Assembly: GCA_003235465.1 (NCBI GenBank)
Contig: QJWD01000396.1
Location: 1-6,631, forward strand
DNA: 6,631 nt
Direction of reading: 5' to 3'
From: Nitrospirota bacterium
GTDB taxonomy: Bacteria; Nitrospinota; Nitrospinia; Nitrospinales; VA-1
In this document: positions 6,484 through 6,631 of the stretch, piece after piece
Layout of the letters: every line of letters starts with the position of its first letter
How positions within the stretch are numbered: position 1 is the first letter of the stretch
Notes under the pieces: generated by a model
Told to the model about the DNA's origin: nothing
The model's database searches: none
The model's input: the letters and a program-made list of their open reading frames with translations, nothing else
Translations under genes and position numbers: made by a program

Positions 6484-6631
6484 CGAAAAGAGCCTTTTTT
6501 TATAAATGCCTGTATGAATTTTTAAACTGCGGCCAGGGTCTGGAAGGGGAACCGCCGGGGGATTTTAACAGGGAATCAGCGGCTGGGTAAGGCCCGATTT
6601 GTGGACAGGATCGCCGGAAAGGGGCCGAGGC

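Larger units (their letters stand above)
6304..6631. other. Non-coding leader upstream of the deacetylase gene
   Basis: I find no convincing gene in this stretch. It is visibly less coding-like than the rest: runs of five or more A or T occur at 6396-6401, 6412-6416, 6423-6427, 6434-6438, 6449-6453, 6495-6501 and 6519-6523, alternating with G-rich plus-strand segments. It holds a sigma54-like element at 6363-6378, an overlapping -10-like TATAGA (minus strand, 6356-6351) and a G-quadruplex-type motif at 6455-6483. A weaker sigma70-like pair lies further up on the minus strand: TTACCC at 6590-6585 and TAAAAT at 6567-6562, with 17 bases between. A minus-strand frame enters from the right edge and stops at 6500, but nothing marks it as a gene. 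The region most likely contains the promoter of the downstream operon. Confidence 0.6.

Noticed and set aside
5885..6505. 206-codon plus-strand frame extending into the leader
   Set aside because: Most of it is antisense to the deacetylase N-terminus. It shows no start signal and no family features, and its Arg/Ser/Trp-rich composition is typical of a shadow.
6500..6631. Minus-strand frame entering from the right edge and stopping at 6500
   Set aside because: It is only 43 codons in the window, Pro/Ser-rich, with no motif. It could be the tail of an upstream gene, but it cannot be supported.

Overview
The window is GC-rich with dense coding and one transcription direction: every gene I can support lies on the minus strand and reads right to left. 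The products are exported or membrane-anchored proteins of a Gram-negative envelope: a signal-peptide polysaccharide deacetylase, a membrane-anchored TPR protein and a signal-peptide TPR protein. This fits a GC-rich proteobacterium or similar Gram-negative. I cannot name the genus, and I see no plasmid, phage or IS signature.

Layout in transcription order. (1) 6631-6304 is a non-coding leader with A/T tracts, a G-quadruplex-type G-rich stretch and a sigma54-like promoter candidate. (2) 6303-4012 encodes a 763-aa PelA-like deacetylase that keeps the PelA deacetylase motifs but lacks the N-terminal GH166 hydrolase domain. (3) 4015-3935 is a 26-codon minicistron joined to both neighbours by 4-nt ATGA overlaps. 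It lies in a diverged tandem copy of the start region of the next gene. (4) 3938-1539 encodes a 799-aa protein with an N-terminal membrane anchor and TPR repeats, resembling the TPR half of PelB without its beta-barrel. (5) 1506 to base 1 and beyond encodes a second TPR protein, with a signal peptide and a beta-rich AMIN-like domain. Its TPR region is clearly paralogous to that of gene 4, and its 3' end is outside the window.

Read together, this looks like the periplasmic modification and export part of a Pel-type (cationic amino-sugar) exopolysaccharide operon. The deacetylase would act on nascent polymer in the periplasm. The two TPR proteins would be the scaffold linking the inner membrane, the deacetylase and an outer-membrane exit pore. 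The pore, the synthase (PelF-like) and the inner-membrane complex (PelD/E/G-like) are not in the window. The Pel assignment rests on motif recognition in the deacetylase, so it is strong for that gene and inferred for the TPR genes.

The most unusual local feature is the minicistron. It conserves the ends of the downstream gene's signal anchor (MK..CV and AISVTL), but its hydrophobic core has been replaced by polar residues and prolines. Its RBS, reading frame and both overlaps are intact.
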